Shown piece by piece: positions 1-12,900 of a stretch of DNA of 64,000 bases. A program made the translations under genes and the position numbers. The notes under the pieces are model-generated. The model ran no database searches. It was not told the origin of the DNA and was given only the letters and a program-made list of their open reading frames with translations. Source of the DNA: Agelaius tricolor (lineage: Eukaryota; Chordata; Aves; Passeriformes; Icteridae). The stretch lies in contig JALJCS010000010.1 in the NCBI GenBank assembly GCA_023055355.1, positions 25,435,001-25,499,000 on the forward strand, written 5' to 3'. Every line of letters starts with the position of its first letter. The first letter of the stretch is position 1.

Positions 1-834
1 TGACTGCCGGAATCCATGGAGAGTATCTCATTGATTTAGGAAGGCTGGAGTTTCCTTCAGGCTGGGATTGAAGTCAGAGCTAGCAGAGTATTTTTTCTTT
101 TGGTCAAGACAGTATATCTGTGCTCTGCTGAAAGGGATTTTTGGTTGCATATCAGTCAGGTAAAGCAGTTACAAAGTGTGTGTGCAGGTGTACTCAGTTT
201 GTTGAATGTGGGAGCTGCAGAATCCTATTTCCCACATTCTCCTGTCACATTTGTTTCTTATTCTCATACTTGAAATTGCATTCAATGGATTTTTTAGGTA
301 GGTGGGTCACACAGGGAACTGTTGGTGGATTATTCTTCCTTTGACCAAATGAGCAGTTTGATTTGTAAGTGTGTTGATTTGCTTTTGCTCACAGCAAGTG
401 TTAGTGTGCCCTCCAGCTAGCCTGTTACTCAGATACTGTGAAGGGCATGGGAGCCTGACCTCTGCATAAAAAGAAATCTTTCCTGCTAACCCAGGGACTC
501 TCTGTGGAAGGTCTAGTACCATTGAAAGAGCTCTCTGAAGCTCTTGAAGCTAATCTCTGTGTGCTGGTCCATTCCACTCTGTTTTCCCCAGTTTTATAGT
601 GGGAGTGGGAACAGCTAAGTTGGATACCAGTTATGATGAAGGTACACACCCACGGATCACTTGGTTCTGCAACAGGAGATTTGTGCTAATCTGCATTAGA
701 GCAGATGAATATATGAGCAGAAAAGCAAGGGCATTAATTGGATGTGGTTTACATCACAGCATGGATTTGAGATTGGATGTCTCATGATTTCCATTTGTGT
801 TTCTCTAAAAGATTTTCCCCCCTGTTGATTACAG
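1..834 (+). other. PDIA5: PDIA5 intron (partial), 3' end of the intron before e1
   Basis: No exon found. The preceding human exon encodes a segment ending in AVTFK, and I see no match followed by a donor here. The stretch ends in a pyrimidine-rich run and the acceptor TTACAG before e1. Open frames here are short and on both strands, with no recognisable protein. Confidence 0.8.
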
Positions 835-927
835 TCCATAGTGGCCTTTCTCAAGGATCCAGAAGGTGCTCCACTGTGGGAGGAAGATCCTGAAGCCAAA
901 GATATTGTGCATGTTGACAGTGAAAAG
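835..927 (+). CDS. PDIA5: PDIA5 exon e1: end of N-terminal domain
   Basis: Thirty-one codons (visible residues 1-31) starting SIVAFLKDPEGAPLWEEDP and ending HVDSEK. This is the end of the non-catalytic N-terminal domain and the acidic linker into catalytic domain 1; the PLWEEDP motif is characteristic of PDIA5. Acceptor TTACAG, donor AAG|GTACAT, phase 0 at both ends. Confidence 0.96.
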
Positions 928-3900
928 GTACATTAACTGGATAGATGTTCTGTTGTTTTGTAAATATATGGGTTGGAGTATGTATGTTTGTATTAACTCT
1001 TAGTGAAACACCATTATTTTGTTTCTTTGGGAGGGAAATTTAAAGTACCCAGCCTGTTTGAAGTGATTTGACAAATTTTGTGGGTTGTGGCTGTAAAGTC
1101 CTGTGCTTCCTGTGCTCCTCTGCCCTGCATGTGGTCATGACCTCAGTCTGCTAGCTACACAGCAAGTGTCAGAGCTTGTGGATGGTGTGGGGGCACAGCC
1201 CTCTTTGTCTCAGGGAACTGGAGCAGCTTGCAGAGTGCAGTCAGTGCAGAATGCAAGTAGGAGGTAAAATGCTGCTCTTCAAACTGCAGGTTGTCATTAA
1301 ACCTGTTGTTCCCTCATGTGCCTGAGGTTAGGGAGTGTGAAGCAGGAGGAAAGGGGGTCCAGATCTTGAGGGATTTAACTTGGTACAGGAACTGTCTTCT
1401 CAGTGTTAAGTGGGAAAGCAGTGAATGTGGTGAAACTTCCTTAAAAAGCCAGTGCCACCACAGTTACTCATTATGTTTTTTCTAATATAATCAAGTTGGT
1501 CTTTTATATTAGTTTTCTAGTCTATAGATTTTTTAAACTTTAATTGATTGGACTCTAGCTGGTATTTTGTAAAGGGCTTTTTCAATTTTCTGGCTTTCAT
1601 TTTTAATATTAGAAATGGTTATTCTGACATTCAGTTTTTGTAGGAAGATTAATTTTTAATGTTCACCCTCTGTACTCTATTACAAGGCTTCCAGGGGTTG
1701 CATTCAATTTGAAAACTTCATCTAGTTTTTCTATCATGCTGGTACTGAAAAATCCTTTTTGCATGGCATCTCATAGGTTTGGCAAGGTTTCATAGTGTGA
1801 AAAGTGAACTTGTTTTGTTATTATTGAGTCTGACTTTTTGAATTGCAATATAGATTTTGGATGTGTCAGCGAAGAAAGAGTTTCCAGGTGGAGATTCTGC
1901 AGTGAGAGTGAACTAAACCGTGGAACTTCCACATATTAACAGTGGAGATACTGGTTTAGGATAGTCAGCAGATAGCTGAATGTATAATAAATTTTGTCAT
2001 TTTCTTTCAAGTTAAAATTGAGCAAGGAAAAAAAAAATTGAGTCGTGTCTGTTAGGGAAGATGAGCCCTTTTCCCTCAGATAAATGAGCCTGTGTTCTAT
2101 GAATACATATATTAGTTTTTTAAAGTTGTAGTACAGTGTCGTTGAGTATAAGTGTGTTTTTTATTTTCCTTGGTTCATTCACTAGGAATTGAGAAGGCTT
2201 CTGAAGAAGGAAGACAAACCCCTACTGATGATGTTCTATGCCCCATGTAAGTAGCTCAGCATGTCCTGTCGCCTCTTTCCCCCTTCTCCACTGAGAGTTG
2301 TCCAAGTCTGACTAGAGGCTTTGCCTGTGCTTCACTAATAATACCATCTTGTGCCACCTTTATCATTCAGCTCCTTGTGTTGTTCTGCCTGTTTGTCCTC
2401 AGTTTTCCCCTGGTTCTCCATCACTTGTATCCTGGTCTTGTCTCTTTCTCTTGTGATGATGGTTTTTGCTCAATGTTTTTTTAAGCAGCCGCTTTCTATA
2501 ATTTTGTAACCTGTTGTCCTTTCTAGATTTGTGCTGCACAGAACAGAAACTCTGTGTGCTGCAGGCAGAGGGAACAGTGCAGTCATCAGGAGCAGGACTA
2601 TTGTTCCTGCTCCATCCCAGAGGCACCCTGAATGTTCCTGCCTACATGGGCAGGGGTAACTCAGTGAGGTTTCAGGAAGAGGAGAGCACATTGGAGTCTC
2701 TGAATTTCTTTTTGTGACCTTGACCTTGTATTGCTGCTATCTTGTCATTGCATTGGCTACTTGTTCCTTAATGTTGCAGACTTACAGCTGCCTTTTTGTG
2801 TTTCCTGGTGACTCCTGTGTGAGAGGCTTTCCAGCTCTTCTAAGCAAGATTGTGTTGCACTTGAGTTGTTGCTCAGTTCAGGAAGCAGGGAAGCCATAAG
2901 AAGGGAATAAATGTGTGACCTAAACTAGGAAAAGCCTCCCAGCAGTGCCTTGATAGGGAAGTTGATGTTGGGTACCACAAGAAATTTGCTGTCTCATTCT
3001 CTTTAAAACTTGTGTCCCATGGCAGCATTATCTGGTGTTTCTCAGTGTATTTTCTCTTGTACTTACTGCCTGAAACACCAGTCTACCTTTTTATTCTCAT
3101 CTGAGCACTACCAAGATGGCCAAAATTGCCCAAGACTTAGTTTGATTTTTCTTTAAATTAAATCAAATCACTTGTGGCTCTGTGCCTTTGGACTCTGCAG
3201 TGGTCCTGTGTGGCCTGGTGTGGTGTGTGGCTGTTCCCAGTAGCTGCAGCCCTGGATCAGCGGGAGATGCTACGGCTGCTCTGCTGGAAATCGTCCCTCC
3301 AGGGAGAGCTGGGCTTTCACAGTTTACCTCTATCAGGAGTAATTGTTTTCCACAGCCCAGCCTCTTTGTGAAATGTGCCTTATCTAACCCTTCGTTCTCT
3401 TTGAACCGTTCCCCCAGAAACCCTCCTCCTTCCAGTTTCTCTTCTTTGAAGTGGCAAAACACCTGCTAGTTTTCAGTGCTGTAATACTTGTGCTGCTTTC
3501 CAAACTGCTGTGAAGGAAGTCTACTTGTGAGGGTTTTTTTCCCTCTGATTTATCAGTTTGTAACTCCCTCATCTTTTATTTAACACACAAGACTTTCTGA
3601 ATTGGTTGTTGTCCAAATTTTTTCTTGCTCCATTTACTGGAGACAGAATACATCCAGCAGTTGCAATAAAATATGGCCTTTGAGCAGCTGAAATTATTGG
3701 TTACATACAGGTGTTACCTTTCCTAACTTGGAGCAGCACATCAAGACTGGTCACTAAAAGAAATTCCACTTTTTGTTATTTGTAAGGGAGGTCTTTGGCG
3801 TGAGAGGACATCATAGGCTTTGTCTGGGAGGCTGTGGGGAAGACAGCTGCCTTATTTCCTTGCTTTGTTGGAAGCAGGGGCTTTAGATTAATTTTGGCAT

Positions 3901-6900
3901 ATTGATAGGAAATGGGCACTTTCATTAGGTACCAGTGCAGAGGGAGATGAATGCAACTACAGACTTAGATGTAGTTACTTTAATATTTCAGGAATGGTTG
4001 GTCTGGGTAAAACAACTCAAAGCCAAGGCTTGCTTTCCTCAGAAGATATTGCCTGCCATTTGCAGACCTTTCACTGTACTTTTTGGCCTATATTAGAAAG
4101 TCAGACAGCACTAAAGATGAAATATTAGGTGTACTTGAAGGCATTCAGATTTATTTGTAGTTAACTTTGTCAAAGAGGACTCCTGCAGGAGACTGTCTGG
4201 ATTTGGCAATAAAGAAGGAGCTGTTTATAAACATGATTGAAAACAAGGCTTTAAAAATGTAGATGTTAACTAGTGGAAAAACTAATCTGTATTTAATTAA
4301 GCTTCCCTTTTGGGAAAAAAAATACAAGAAGAAAGAACAGAAGAAAATGAGTTTTTTGAGGTTCCCCTATTATGCCTGTAGAGGGGTACATGTGGCTTGG
4401 CAGCATCCTGAAAAATATAACCCAGAAGTATGAGGACAAGAGAGGGTGTACTGAAATGGGTTTGGGAGCAGCAAGTTGGAGGCAGCAGCAGAGCTGGGAA
4501 GGGGAGGATGATGGGGATGATGGCTGGGTGGAGGAGGCTGGTGTGTGCCTGTGCCCTAGAAGGTACTCCAGGGAGCAGTAAGAGAGTGAAGAGGGGAAAA
4601 CAGGGAAATTGCTGCAGGACTTAAGGGCCTGAGGCTCCTGTGGAGAGAAGAAATAGAGGATTCAGAAGATGATATCTGCCAACTCACATCTTTTGATGTC
4701 TGTCCAGTGGTTTGGATGAAGCTGCAAGACCTCAGTGGGCCTTAAATGTGCAGTCTGTGCCCACCAAGAAATTGTCATTTTGACCAGCACTAATTTAACA
4801 ACTTCATTGTCAATTTGAGCAGAGAGATCAAAGATGGAAAGACCACAGACACAAGAGCTCTCCTTCGTCAGATTAAAGGATGTTCTTTTCAGGCATGCTG
4901 ATGTGATCCTAAAGTAGTGGCTGCAAAATCTGTTCCTCCTTCCTGGAGGTTACTTTCAAAACTCTGTCTGTTAACCAGAACAGAAGCGTTGACTACTGTC
5001 CTGTGGTGGACTGAGAGTTTCCACAATAAGTGTCTGGAGTGCTTGGCTCCAGCTACCTTTCTTCCATGCTGTCTGCACTCCTGCCCCTTCCCATCTGCAT
5101 GCACAGATTTTACTTGGCAGGGGTGAAAACTGCTGCTTACAAGGTGATTTACTGCTAATCTGCTTAGCACTGCAGAGCATCATCAAGCAGCTCTCAGCAC
5201 ACTCCAACTACACACTGGTGGTCTTCCTCACTCACGCTTTGTCTTTTCCACAGCACATTATTGTATCTTACAAGGGCTGTTGCTTCTGAGCTATGTCTGC
5301 TCAATTAACAGAGCACCGTTTAACACTTGATGTCTGTGTAATGTGTTTAGGAAATGCATCTCAAATTAATTTCAAAGCCTTGTTAAGCTGGGATGAATCT
5401 GAAGTACCTCCCCCTGTCCTTTCAAAGACCATAAATGCACAAAGCTTTTTGTTTTGAGTTCACAATTATGACATCTTCTGTTGACTTTTGATATGTGTGT
5501 TTCATCTTGTATTCTCCTCTGGGCTCAACTCAGAACCTGAGGAATATAAGATGGTTTTGCTCTCTCCATACAAGGATGAGAAATGAATATGAAAATGAAG
5601 AGCATGAAAAATTTGCAAAAATAGAGGCTTGTAACAAGTAACATACTTAGAAACTAATAATCTAATAATGATTTAGTAGATCAAAAATACAAGTAGATAA
5701 AGAATTTTTGTTTAATTTTTAAATATAAAAAATATAAAATATTACTTCATATGCTTTGGAACATAGATACTGTAGAAGAGGTTGAATGGAGTTGTTGGCA
5801 TATTACTTACACAATTTATTTTTTATCAGGGTGTGGTGTTTGTAAGAGAATGATGCCATCTTATCAGCAGGCAGCCACAGAACTCAAGGGTAAATATGTA
5901 AGTGAGACAATGAGATTTATATGACATTTCAAAAATCATTTTAACTTTTTTTTAAGTATATAAATTGACAAATATTTAGCAAAATCAAAATTTTTAAGCC
6001 AGCTGAAAAAAGAAATAATCTATTCTGTTCCAGATCTCTTTAGAATTTTCTCTTGGTTTTTATCCTTCTAGAACTTTAGAGAATGAGATGTGAACTCCCT
6101 TGCCCTTTAGATCCACTGCAGTTTTTTCCATGGAGATGCCAGCTCTGACACTATGTAGATTTATGTTTGCCTCTAATTTATGAATTTTCAGGCCTTTTGA
6201 GCTCATTTTGGTAAAGAAAGAAATGTTTGCTTTAATGGGTTTGATCAGCTTTTTGGCCTGATGTTTCATAGCAAGGTCAGGAATGGATGCCCTCATTGCA
6301 GTTATTAATCCACTCTTTTAGTGGAGAATCACAGTGTTATGGGAAGGAAATCCCCTTCCCATAAGCTACTGGTCACCCTCCAGCCACTCAGCATTAGTAG
6401 AATCTTACAGTTTAACTGTAGCTCTGTCAAAGCTGATGTCACATTGATATAAAAGTTTTGACTCTAACAAAGTACAGAATTCACAGTAATTTAGTTACCC
6501 CTTTGTAGTTACAAGGTGTATTGATCTCTGTAAGCAAGTCAAAGGCACCTGTCTAGTTGAGGTTTTATAATGGGCTTAACGGATGATTTATATGGTGCCA
6601 GTAGTACATAAAGGATGAAGAAATAGGATTGTTGTTTCATGGCTGTAGCAGGATTTGGTTTGATCCTACCTGTTGGATCATTCTCTGCTGTGTTTAGGTT
6701 TCCTTGTGAGGAAAAGATGAAGCACTGCAGTTCATTGCTGGGGCAGCTCTGGCCATTTGTTCTTGTGACTGCCTAGTGCTTTCAGACTGCCCAACATTCT
6801 CCAAACCAGTTGTTTTCAGAAGTGCTTTCTTTGAATCCTTGTTTGCTTAGGGCTGGAATGAGTGGGAGTTACTCAGATTTATTTAGGACATGGCACAAGC

Positions 6901-9900
6901 CTTAGAAGATATGTTCAAGAGTGTTTTTGTGGAGCCAGGCAGCATTCTAAGGCCATCTCCCCTCAGAGGAACATGTGCTGCAGCCTTTGGGAAGGCACTC
7001 CCACCCTACATGGCAGTACCTTGTGGGATGAGAGGGATTAGGACTGTAAACATCACCTACAGACACAGTGCTAGAGAGAAGGCATGCTGCACAGCACTCT
7101 GTCCTCCTGCAGTTCTCCCTTCCTTGTTCATGTGCAGCTCATTTATTAAATTCAGATAATTTAGATCTATTCTGGTTTGAGTATTTCCTTCCTCACTTGG
7201 AAATGGTTTCTACAGATCCGGGCTGATCCTGCACAGCTGAGTGACAGGGCTGGGACACAGTTCTTTGCAGTGGAGGCTTGTGGTGCAGCATCAGTTCAGA
7301 GCAAAGTCCAGTTATGCCACTACCACCCATGTTTTCCACAAAAATTGGTCTGTTTGTCAAAATATGACCCAATTAGCTTCCTGAGTGGGATGTGTACACA
7401 GCTTGCCATTTCTAAAGTTAACTGTGCTGTACCCATCATAAATTATTCATGGAGTGCCTTGGAGTGACGTTGACCTCCAGATCAGACTTGGCTGCAAAGT
7501 TTATGAGTGGTTTGGATGAGCTGAAGGTTTGGCCTTTTAATCTAACCTGTCATTAACTGTCAGGATGTGCCAGGCTCAAAAGTGATTATTGCTGTTATAT
7601 AGCAGGAAAATTAAGTGCAGTATTGCCTGTTGAAGAGGTCATAAAAGTGAAGGGGTGAACTGTACCTGTCACTGGCCTCTGTGTTCCCTTGGGACTGGTT
7701 GTTTCTTGTCCCAGTCCTGTTATTGAGAGGAAGGCAGGGTGGCATACTTAGTTTATATTATGGTTATATCTTATAATTCTGTTGCACCCAGTGCAGAAGG
7801 AAAAAGTGCTCCAAATCAGAAATGGACTTATTTTATCTTGGCAGAAAAGATTCCTGTGGTTAGAGGTTCGGCTGGGCTCTGGTGAGTGAGTGTCCACCAG
7901 AGCAGGGGGGAACTGGATATTAGCAAACCATTCACCATCTCCCTAATGGCCATGAAATTTGTGAGTGTGCCAGAATGCTCTGCTCAGTAAAGACCAGATT
8001 GAGAATATGCTTAAGTGCTTTCCTCCTTTGGTGCTTGTCTTTTTTTTCTTTTAAAAATTTCTTGTGCTGTAAGGTACCAGTTTTTTCCCATCAAGAAAAC
8101 TGAGAATCAGGGTAGGGGGTCACAATTAAACAGGAATGGTCAGAAGCTTCAAATACTTGGGCAGCTAGGAAAGGTTCAGAGCTGGTTTAGATTACAGGTA
8201 GCTTGTTGGAGAGCAGATAAGTGTTGAAATATGTCAAGTGTCAGTGCAGAGGTGAAAGGAATAAACTGATCTTTGTTTCTGCAATGGCTATTACAAGAGG
8301 TAATGGACCTAAATTGAGGTTGGGGTCATTCAGTCTTTTGCTAAAAGCAAATATGCCAAACGTCTGGCAGGAGGGCCCTGGCTTTGAGCAGTAGGTGTTT
8401 TTTGATGGTCTCTGGCAGCCTGATATTTCATAATTCTGTTATTATTGGCCAGCTAAAGCTGTTACTCTTGTCATTAAAACAAATCCTGTTGTAATAAGCT
8501 TTTTTTGCTAAATACTCTTCATATAATGTAATGAACACTGGAATGAATCCAAGTTATTGGCTTTTATCAATCACCTTTAGATGGGCACAGTGAAATTGTC
8601 TGACATGGCCAGGAATGCCCACTTAAATCATAGGAAATCCTCTGAAAGTTCACAGCAGATACGGAATCTGGTAGGCTGGTGTTAATTAGGGAATTAGTTA
8701 ACAAAACTGGTTCTTGCTTTATAGAGCAACCATTGTACCTTGATCCTATTGCATTTACCTGCCATTAGGTGGTGGCATGGAGGATAAGGAAAGGGGAGAA
8801 TTGAGTCTAGATAATCTCATATGAATTAAATCAATCCAGTTTTTTGAACTACAAGGAAAATTCAAAGTGGAGGATTAGGCCAGCATGTATAAACCTAACT
8901 TCTGTACTCTCCTCTGTTCATTTTATCCTTTCTTAGGATAGGGAAGAGAAAACAAAGTATCTTCTTGTGACTTTCCAGCACATTCTTAGGAACGGTTGAC
9001 CTTCAAATGAGGATTTTCTGCTTTAAGATTTATTTCATGCTGGCTCTGAGCACATTTGGTTGGTCTGTGCAGTTTGCTGCAGTCAGGAACGTGGTATTAA
9101 ATTCTGATGTGGTATTTCAGCTGGAAGGAGAAAATCCTGTTTTTGGAGAGGGAAAGAGGAGGGGGTTGGATTAAGACCCTGCTGCTAAAATTATTTAAGC
9201 CGTCAATGCCATTAAACTAAGTTAATCAGGAAGTGGTATCTCAGCAACTTGCTGGGTCCAAGTTTGACAGCAGAATGACCTCTGTGTGAGTTGCACACCC
9301 ACAAAAACTTGGAATCAATCCCATCTTCCAATTTTCATGTCACAAATATTTGGAAGACATTTGGACAGGGCACAGAATAAGTCACAGGGCACAATATAAG
9401 TCACAGGAGCCCTGAACCTGAAGCTCAGGGATTGTTGAGATGGAGGATGGTTTGGAATAGAATTGAGGAGTGAGGAGGAGAGAGTTTTTGTTTTATGTGC
9501 TAGTCTGAAGAGCTACTGTGCTTCTTTGCCTCTCTTTTGAAGACTGTAGGACAAGGTTAATTCTTAACTCTCATTATAGCCTGCCCTACCTAAGTTAACA
9601 TATTTAGAGCATATAAATGCCATGTGCTATTTCCTGAGCTCATGGATATAGGGCATGTTTTATTTTCACATCAAAGTCATGCTGATTTCCCCTTGCCATT
9701 CAGTAAGTGCATTTTTGACCTGGGATAATGCTTGTGGTTGGTTAGACATTGACAAGTTGGTTAGACATAGACAAGTTCATTGCTGGAGTGGAAACCAGAG
9801 AGCTGAGGGTAGAATTTCTGGTGTCCTGTTTAATGTTTGGATGTGAACTAAGAACTCTTTTTTCCCACATGCAGAAGAAGGAAAAAATCTAGTTGTAGCT

Positions 9901-12900
9901 TAAAATCCAAATGTGCAAAGCAGAGCACAAGCGGTGCCATTGAGAGAATTCCCTTTAGGTATTTCTGTTAGTGCGTGAATAAAAAGAAACAGAGATGCTT
10001 CCAGAGCAATGAGGAGGTGACATGCTAACTGCTGTGTGTTTTCTCTGGATTAGACTCAAGTATTGTTCTGTTTTCCCTTGCACAAAATCAGAAAAACTTC
10101 AGTGCCTTTTAGAGAGAGCCCCTTGCTTGACAGCTGTATGAATGAAATCAGAATCTGCCCAGATTGAAGTGGGTTTTACTTAAATCTTCAAACAAATGGT
10201 GTGATGTTCCTGCTGTATTGTAAGAATCAGTAAGATTATGCTCTGTTTTTCCAGGTCCTTGCGGGGATGAATGTTTACTCTGCTGAATTTGAAAGGATAA
10301 AGGAAGAATTCAATGTCCGGGGATATCCTACAATCTGCTATTTTGAGTCGGTTATGTTTTGCAACTATTTTAGAAATCATGCACTCTTGTATAATTGAGT
10401 GGTTTTATCTTTTAGGGCCAGGACTGAACCTTGTTTTGTTGCTTTAACAGGAAAGGAAAGTTCCTGTTCAACTTTGAGAACTTTGGTGCTACCGCAGCAG
10501 ATATCGCAGAGTGGCTGAAACAGTAAGGCATTGAACTTCATGCACTCCACCTTTTATGTACTCTTCATTATTTACAGAATGTAATGGTTTGGGAGCAGAC
10601 ATCTCTCCCTCCTTCCCTCTGCTCAGAAGAGCAAACAAAACTACCCCGCTGAGACCAGCTAAACTCATACGGAGAGATTGACTAATGTTTGGTTTTTAGC
10701 ATGCATGCCTTGCATGTCACAATTGCATTTTGTCTGTAATAGCAGACTGACTGTGGATTAAAATAATTGCAGATACACAGATCTCAATTTTACTAAAAAT
10801 GCCAGGTTAAATTTCCAGTGATCTTGAGTGCTTGAACTTAATAACTTGCAAAAGGTTTGACTTCTGTCTGTTGTGTTATTAAAAATGTATATACCAAGTG
10901 TGCAGTTCTTGTTGGTTCATCAGCCTTTAGCTGAAGCCTTTAAAGTGTCTTGCAGTGACAAACTGAAGATCAAGGCACCCTGGATAGGTAGTCGCTTTTA
11001 CAACATCTGTGTTTGCTGTCATGACATGAAAGTGTAGAAAGCACCTTGTTCTATCTAAAGAGAGCTATTTGCAGTCATAAAACATTTTGGGGGCTGAATG
11101 AGCCTATGGGACTAGCAATTCAGAGACACAGGAAAAGTGTCTGTGTGTAGCTGCTCTTCAACTGGTGCAAATCCCCACATGGTCAGTGAGGCTGATGGAG
11201 GAGCTGGAGAGAGCTGAGATAATCTGGTGATGGAGAAATCCCATTTGCAGTGAGCCCAGGCTCTTGGGCATGGTGTCATCTTTCTAACCCTCCCTTGTTT
11301 GCTGCAGTTCTGGAAACAGTACTGAAATGAAGCTAAAGAAAGGAAACAAACCCATGGGAAGGAACAGACTGTTGCAAACTACTGTAATAGTACAGCTTAG
11401 CAAAATTGGCTCAGAATAAATGTATTTTGCTGTGCTGGGGATGTGCATATGGTTGCAAGTAGCCCAGGGTCTCCAGCAGCAGTAGGCTGAGTACCTCAGG
11501 ATCTGGAACCCACAAATGAAGTGAGAGCAGCATCCTGTTAGCATCAGGGGCTACAAACACTGCAAGCAAGTTCTGCCCAGTGGCTCAAAGAGGAGGAATT
11601 CAGCCAGAGTCATTAAGCCTGGTGTAGTCAATTAAGTCTTCAAATGTGAGTGATCAAGATGGCAACTCCAGCAACTTGAAGATGATCAGCCCTTGGGGCA
11701 AGGATATGGCTTAATCACCTGCACTTTGTTATGCTTTTCAATTCTGCAAGGATGTGGTTATCTCTTGGCTACCATATGTGAAACATTAGCTGTTTGGGGT
11801 GTTTTTTTCCCCTGTCTTCCCACATAATATCCAGATAATCCCTGCAATATGCAGTACCTTTATATCAGTGCTGTGACAGCAAGTGAACACAGCTACTGGA
11901 GGAAAGCAGAACAGCTGCAAGCTCTTTCCAATGATAATCTCTGCTAACAAGCCTGATACTTCAGCAGTCCAGAGCTAAAGACAGCTGTTTGTTCTCACTT
12001 AGTGCATGTTTATTAGTTGCCCAAAAGATGATCTGAGCAGTAGCCTGGTGCCCCTGTTTTGTGTAATAAGTACAACCTTTAAGGAAACCACATTGAGTAG
12101 TTATGTGTATTTACATTTTGCCAGTAATTGATGCTTAAATTACAATCAATTAAATTATTAATAAAACTGCATATAGGCTGAACATGCTGCATACATAATA
12201 TTATACTATTCTGAGGAATCTGCAGTGCAGGTAGTCAAAATGGTATGGCAAGGGCTTTAGGAAAGCCAAGGAGTACAATGGGATAGCTGTAGGGTGCACT
12301 GGCTGTGTTTCAGAATAGCATAGTATTAAAATATTGAAAGGTTGCTTTTGTACAAAATGTTACTCTGAGGACCAGGGTATGGCAGGGCCGTGGCAAGGAA
12401 AGCCAATGCATTTTTATACTGTGCATGCATGTGCTGTCCTTGTAGAGTCTTGGAAGCAAATCCAGCAGACATTGAGCCATATGAAATGGCCCATTATGTG
12501 TGGACAATAAGTACACTCTGCAGAAAAGTAGCTCTCTCTCTCCCTCTTCTTGTTTTTTTCCCTCTAAATACTCATGGTAAAGTGCTGAAAGTGGGTGATC
12601 TTAGGCTCATTTGTGGGAGAGAACGTGATATAATTTAATGAAAGTTAGAATTATTTAAATCATTGTCCATGCTTTTTCCTCATGCTGCTAGTTTGGAGGG
12701 CTCCAACACCTCTCTTATTTTTACTATTTTTTTTCTCTTGCTTATTAAAGGTGCTTCTTTCTTATGCTGAAGTGTGCTAATGTATCAGTCTTACAAATAC
12801 TTCACCTTTCTTATCTTCCTAATAAGCACTGCCTACTGTGTTATGGAGATTCAGATATTTTTGTGAGAAGATAGAGATGAACTGTCACACAGCCTGAATC

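Larger units (their letters stand above)
5898..10254 (+). other. PDIA5: PDIA5 intron e3-e4 (4357 bp)
   Basis: Phase 0, donor GTAAGT and acceptor TTCCAG. Contains two short imperfect tandem duplications near 9367-9406 and 9738-9775 (separate entries). No gene or interspersed repeat recognised; open frames are short and lack family motifs. Confidence 0.85.

Noticed and set aside
1..834. A possible preceding PDIA5 exon
   Set aside because: Searched for the segment before SIVAFLKD (ending AVTFK in human) with a donor; nothing matched.
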